Source of the DNA: an uncultured Clostridia bacterium
Lineage (GTDB): Bacteria > Bacillota > Clostridia > Oscillospirales > CAG-272
Direction of reading: 5' to 3'
Length of the DNA stretch: 8,606 nucleotides
Assembly (NCBI GenBank): GCA_947367285.1
Contig: CANBDB010000063.1
Span: 1-8,606 of the forward strand
Shown here in pieces: positions 6,119-8,606 of the stretch (positions are counted from its first letter, which is position 1; the number at the start of each line of letters is the position of its first letter). The notes under the pieces are model-generated. The model did no database searches, was not told where the DNA came from, and saw nothing but the letters and a program-made list of their open reading frames with translations. A program made the position numbers and the translations under genes.

Positions 6119-6155
6119 AATAAAAGTCCATCATCACGATGGACTTTTATTTTTT
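6119..6155. terminator. Bidirectional rho-independent terminator after the DD-peptidase-like gene
   Basis: A perfect 14-bp stem, AATAAAAGTCCATC (6119-6132) with its complement (6138-6151), surrounds a 5-nt loop. T-rich tracts follow on both strands (TTTTATT beyond 6151 on plus, TTTTGTTTAT on minus). The stop codon of the minus-strand gene (6147-6149) lies inside the stem. Confidence 0.85.
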
Positions 6156-7427
6156 ATTCCTTTGTCGGCGCTGATAAATCTTCTTCATCTTTTGCTTGTG
6201 TACGAGATAATATACAATCAAAATCACTACAAAACAAACAAGAGAAATAATAAAAGCTCTACTTAAAACATAAGTTCTCATTATCTCCATAAAATAGAGA
6301 AATCCATTTCTTTCAACGTCCGTTTTGACTATAAGGGGTACAGTTGCTAAAACCTCGCCATCCAAGGAGACGATAAGCTCACCAACAGTGTCACCGCTTT
6401 TAAGTGGAGCTTTAATCACATCACCGTAGATATACACATTGTAGGCTAAGTCCTCTTGCACGTCAATTTCTTCCGATAAAAATAGTGTAAGATCATTTGC
6501 AAGATACAAATTCGTGTCATCCGCGCTTACCGAATATTGAACGGGCATTGTGGTAACCACGTTTTGTGTAGTCAAAATAGTTTGGTTTGAGTAATCATTG
6601 ATAGCATGTGACAATAGCTGAGTAGAGAAGCGCTCAGCATAATTTTTATTATCATCATTGGATTTAGCATTCATCACGATAGTGAGGTATGAAAGCTCCT
6701 TGCTTTGATAAAACAATACCGCACAATCACCGTCATTTCCCGAACCCGTATTAAAGTTTGACATACCTTTATATGATGCGAGTAATGAGGATCTATTGTT
6801 AATAGCTGTCAAAGAACAAGTAGCACTCTTTGAAATAGAATAAGACTTTGTCGCAGCCATAGCAACAAAATACTCATTTTTTGACATATATTTCGCTAAA
6901 ATCGCAATATCGCCAATGGTAGTAACCATTTCGCTGTGATACATTCCCGTAACGTTTTCATATCTGGTAGCGGTCATTCCAAGCTCTTTTGCCTTTGAAT
7001 TCATTTTTTCAATAAATTCAGTCATACTGCCGCAGGTAGCAATTGCAAGAGCTTGCGCCGCGTCATTAAAGCCGCCGCACACGGTAGCATAGAGAAGATC
7101 CTCAACGGTGAGCTTTTCGCCTGCCTTGAGCCCCATAAATCTACCTGTAACACCCTTAATCATTTCGCTTGTGATTGTAACGGTTTTGTCAGCTGAAATG
7201 CCCGACTCAAGTACTACACAGGCGGTCATAATTTTCACAGTAGAAGATGGAGAAATCGGAAGATCGATTCCATCCTGAGCCATCACTAAATCGTACTCAA
7301 AGTTATAAAGATAATATCCATCCGCGCTTGCCTCATCATAATCAAGCTCAAAAGCGACAGCGGACATAGAAAAAGATGAAAACAACACTACCGCAATAAT
7401 AACAAGCGCCACTATTTTGCGAATCAT
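6147..7427 (-). CDS. D-alanyl-D-alanine carboxypeptidase family protein (S11, DacF/PBP5-like) with altered catalytic motifs
   Basis: The 426-residue protein has an N-terminal signal peptide (hydrophobic core about 5-25), a penicillin-binding peptidase domain (about 30-280), a PBP5-type C-terminal beta domain (about 290-365), and a C-terminal membrane helix (about 388-409) with a very basic tail. It should sit outside the cell, tethered to the membrane. Family members trim the terminal D-Ala of peptidoglycan stem peptides. Motif 1 SxxK is intact as S62-TV-K65 (SSTVKIMTA). Motif 2, normally SxN, reads G119-F-N121 (GGFNDAA). Motif 3, normally KTG, reads N226-T-G. It may therefore be weakly active or a non-catalytic binder. 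The ATG at 7427 is preferred over a TTG at 7448 because GAGGTG stands at ideal spacing. It is 17 nt after ribF and probably in the same operon. Confidence 0.85.
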   Translation of the reverse strand: MIRKIVALVIIAVVLFSSFSMSAVAFELDYDEASADGYYLYNFEYDLVMAQDGIDLPISPSSTVKIMTACVVLESGISADKTVTITSEMIKGVTGRFMGLKAGEKLTVEDLLYATVCGGFNDAAQALAIATCGSMTEFIEKMNSKAKELGMTATRYENVTGMYHSEMVTTIGDIAILAKYMSKNEYFVAMAATKSYSISKSATCSLTAINNRSSLLASYKGMSNFNTGSGNDGDCAVLFYQSKELSYLTIVMNAKSNDDNKNYAERFSTQLLSHAINDYSNQTILTTQNVVTTMPVQYSVSADDTNLYLANDLTLFLSEEIDVQEDLAYNVYIYGDVIKAPLKSGDTVGELIVSLDGEVLATVPLIVKTDVERNGFLYFMEIMRTYVLSRAFIISLVCFVVILIVYYLVHKQKMKKIYQRRQRNKK

Positions 7428-7433
7428 TGTTTT

Positions 7434-7439
7434 CACCTC
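7434..7439 (-). promoter_or_regulatory. Ribosome binding site fixing the start of the DD-peptidase-like gene
   Basis: GAGGTG on the minus strand lies six bases before the ATG at 7427. The alternative TTG at 7448 would add seven charged residues ahead of the signal peptide and has no comparable site. Confidence 0.8.
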
Positions 7440-7444
7440 ATCCT

Positions 7445-8365
7445 TCAAATATTAAAATACTTTTTTGTAGCTTCAATATCACATAAAATTTGTGTCTTTA
7501 GTGCATCTACATTTTCAAATTTCATCTCGTCACGGAGCTTGTAGCAAAACTCAACTTTAACATTTTTATCATAACAATCTCCGTCATAATTAATCAAAAA
7601 TGTTTCCACATTTTGGCTCGCGGTGTTTTCAACCGTGGGGCGCACGCCTACATTCGTAACGCCGTAATATTGTTTATCATCAACGGTGCAAATTGTTGCA
7701 TAAATTCCGTTCTTAAGAATTAATTTTTTGTAGTTTACGTTTTGATTGATTGTTGGAATACCAAGCTTTCTACCAAGTGCCTTTCCGTGTACAACCGTTT
7801 CGGTAATAGAGTATCTTGTTTCAAGAAGCTCGTTAACCTTTTCTATATTTCCTTCTGAGAGCAGGGAGCGTATATATGTCGAAGAAACAACAGTTTCCTC
7901 AGTTTTAAGTAACGGAACAACTGTTGCGTTATCCTGCATCAAATTTTTAAGCATCGCAGCATCCCCCGATGCCTTAGAACCGAATCTAAAATTCTCGCCG
8001 CATACCGCATGAACACAACAACATCCATTTTGCAAAACGTCGAGCACGAAATCACTTGGGGTAAGGGATTTCATCTCGTTGAAATCAGCAATAATTGCAT
8101 ACTGTAAGCCAAGCTCGGAAAACACATCAAGCTTTTCGTTGACGGAGTATATTTCGTCTTGAGATTTATACAAATTAGAGTCAAAAAACCAAGCGCCCGC
8201 GCATAGTTCCTCAAAGGAGTGCTCAAGTTCATTTTTCTTTTGCAATACGGCATCAACAAGTTGACGGTGTCCGATATGAACACCGTCAAAATCGCCGATA
8301 CATAGCACGATGGGATGGGGGATAGAAGCCACCTCGGCTCTTGTCCTTAAATCTATAAATTTCAT
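7445..8365 (-). CDS. ribF: Bifunctional riboflavin kinase / FAD synthetase
   Basis: This 306-residue cytosolic enzyme phosphorylates riboflavin to FMN and adenylylates FMN to FAD. The N-terminal nucleotidyltransferase domain (about 1-165) shows GDFDGVHIGH at 24-33, GENFRFGSKASGD at 123-135 and SSTYIRSLLSEG at 161-172. The C-terminal riboflavin kinase domain (about 185-305) shows GKALGRKLGIPTIN at 194-207, NGIYATI at 219-225, GVTNVGVRPT at 235-244 and the ETFLINY strand at 254-260. The TFxPHPxxxL segment usual after the first motif is replaced by AWFFDSNLYKSQ (58-69), so the FAD synthetase half is somewhat divergent. The ATG at 8365 follows the ireB stop by one base (TAACATG), which suggests coupled translation. 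The ribosome binding site is weak (TTGGAA). FAD from this enzyme would serve MetF among others, but the two genes are in separate operons. Confidence 0.93.
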   Translation of the reverse strand: MKFIDLRTRAEVASIPHPIVLCIGDFDGVHIGHRQLVDAVLQKKNELEHSFEELCAGAWFFDSNLYKSQDEIYSVNEKLDVFSELGLQYAIIADFNEMKSLTPSDFVLDVLQNGCCCVHAVCGENFRFGSKASGDAAMLKNLMQDNATVVPLLKTEETVVSSTYIRSLLSEGNIEKVNELLETRYSITETVVHGKALGRKLGIPTINQNVNYKKLILKNGIYATICTVDDKQYYGVTNVGVRPTVENTASQNVETFLINYDGDCYDKNVKVEFCYKLRDEMKFENVDALKTQILCDIEATKKYFNI

Positions 8366-8366
8366 G

Positions 8367-8531
8367 TTATATTCCAAGATAATTTTTAAGTAAAGTAGCG
8401 AGAAGCTCGTCTCTATCAAGCTTTCTTATAAGCGCACGAGCATTATTATGGTTAGTGATATAAGTGGGGTCCTCTGAAATAATATAACCAACTATTTGGT
8501 TTATAGGGTTATAACCTCTTTCGCTTAAAGC
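8367..8531 (-). CDS. ireB: IreB-family regulatory phosphoprotein (UPF0297), 5'-truncated at the contig end
   Basis: The 54 genomic residues, beginning ALSERGYNPINQIVGYIISE, with DPTYITNHNNARALIRKLDRDELLATLL behind, match the conserved C-terminal two thirds of IreB. In Enterococcus, IreB is a small cytosolic substrate of the Ser/Thr kinase IreK and negatively modulates cephalosporin resistance. The family is usually about 85-90 residues, so roughly 30 N-terminal residues, including the phosphorylated threonine region, are missing. They are not encoded here, because the sequence beyond 8531 is sequencing adapter; the open frame continues through the adapter to 8600 and produces a false N-terminus ending SSAASDVYKRQ. 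It is the first visible gene of an ireB-ribF-DD-peptidase run. In many Bacillota ireB instead lies between alaS and the ruvX-like gene. Confidence 0.88.
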   Translation of the reverse strand, partial: ALSERGYNPINQIVGYIISEDPTYITNHNNARALIRKLDRDELLATLLKNYLGI

Positions 8532-8606
8532 CTGTCTCTTATACACATCTGACGCTGCCGACGACTTAATAGGTGTAGATCTCGGTGGTCGCCGTATCAT
8601 TAAAAA
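8532..8606. other. Illumina Nextera / P5 adapter contamination (not genomic)
   Basis: Bases 8532-8550 are exactly the 19-bp Tn5 mosaic end used in Nextera libraries. They are followed by the Read 1 adapter complement GACGCTGCCGACGA (8551-8564), an 8-base index CTTAATAG (8565-8572), and the reverse complement of the 29-base P5 flow-cell oligo (8573-8601). Five A bases end the window. The index is the reverse complement of CTATTAAG, which I recall as i5 index S518. The arrangement is that of read-through on a short insert, so genomic sequence ends at 8531. Confidence 0.98.

Noticed and set aside
5850..6137. A 95-residue minus-strand open frame covering the tRNA and the structured segment
   Set aside because: It runs antisense through the tRNA-Trp and its terminator, has no ribosome binding site or recognisable domain, and its composition reflects hairpin DNA. 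It is best treated as spurious.
8532..8550. Tn5/IS50-type mosaic end suggesting a transposon
   Set aside because: It is directly continuous with Nextera Read 1, index and P5 sequences, so it is a library adapter, not a mobile element.

Overview
The window looks like the end of a metagenomic contig from an uncultured low-GC Clostridia-type Bacillota. The pointers are an IreB-family fragment, a methionine synthase whose reactivation domain is a separate gene, a FliB-like cysteine-rich protein, short intergenic gaps with GAGGTG or AAAGGA ribosome binding sites, and sigma-A-type promoters. The last 75 bases (8532-8606) are not genomic: they are Illumina Nextera/P5 adapter, so genomic sequence stops at about 8531.

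Layout. (1) 1-969, plus strand: a possible C-terminal fragment of an unrecognised gene (3-164) overlaps the start of a CysM-like cysteine synthase (103-969). (2) 972-994: a bidirectional terminator hairpin. (3) 5703 down to 1000, minus strand: a tightly packed operon of a FliB-like Cys-cluster protein, metF, a stand-alone MetH reactivation-domain protein and a 783-residue MetH core. It is driven by a good promoter at 5734-5762. (4) 5781-5957, plus strand: promoter, leader hairpin, tRNA-Trp and terminator. (5) 5958-6111: a GC-rich, hairpin-rich segment of unknown nature that ends in a copy of the tRNA 3' end. (6) 6119-6155: a second bidirectional terminator. (7) 8531 down to 6147, minus strand: ireB (5'-truncated), ribF and a DD-carboxypeptidase-family membrane protein.

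How the genes fit together. MetF makes 5-methyl-THF. The MetH core uses it to methylate homocysteine through cobalamin, and the small separate protein should serve for reductive remethylation of inactive cobalamin. Methionine then feeds SAM, the usual methyl donor for FliB-type methylases, which may explain the first gene of the operon. CysM supplies cysteine for the same sulfur network. RibF makes the FAD that MetF needs, though it sits in a separate operon with a cell-envelope gene.

Most worth a second look: the tRNA-Trp 3'-end duplication with its structured, GC-rich intervening segment; two disrupted tRNA stems; a penicillin-binding-protein homologue that appears to have lost residues of catalytic motifs 2 and 3; the FliB-like gene at the head of a methionine operon; and the adapter contamination, which creates an artefactual N-terminus on ireB. 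I saw no CRISPR array, transposase or riboswitch.
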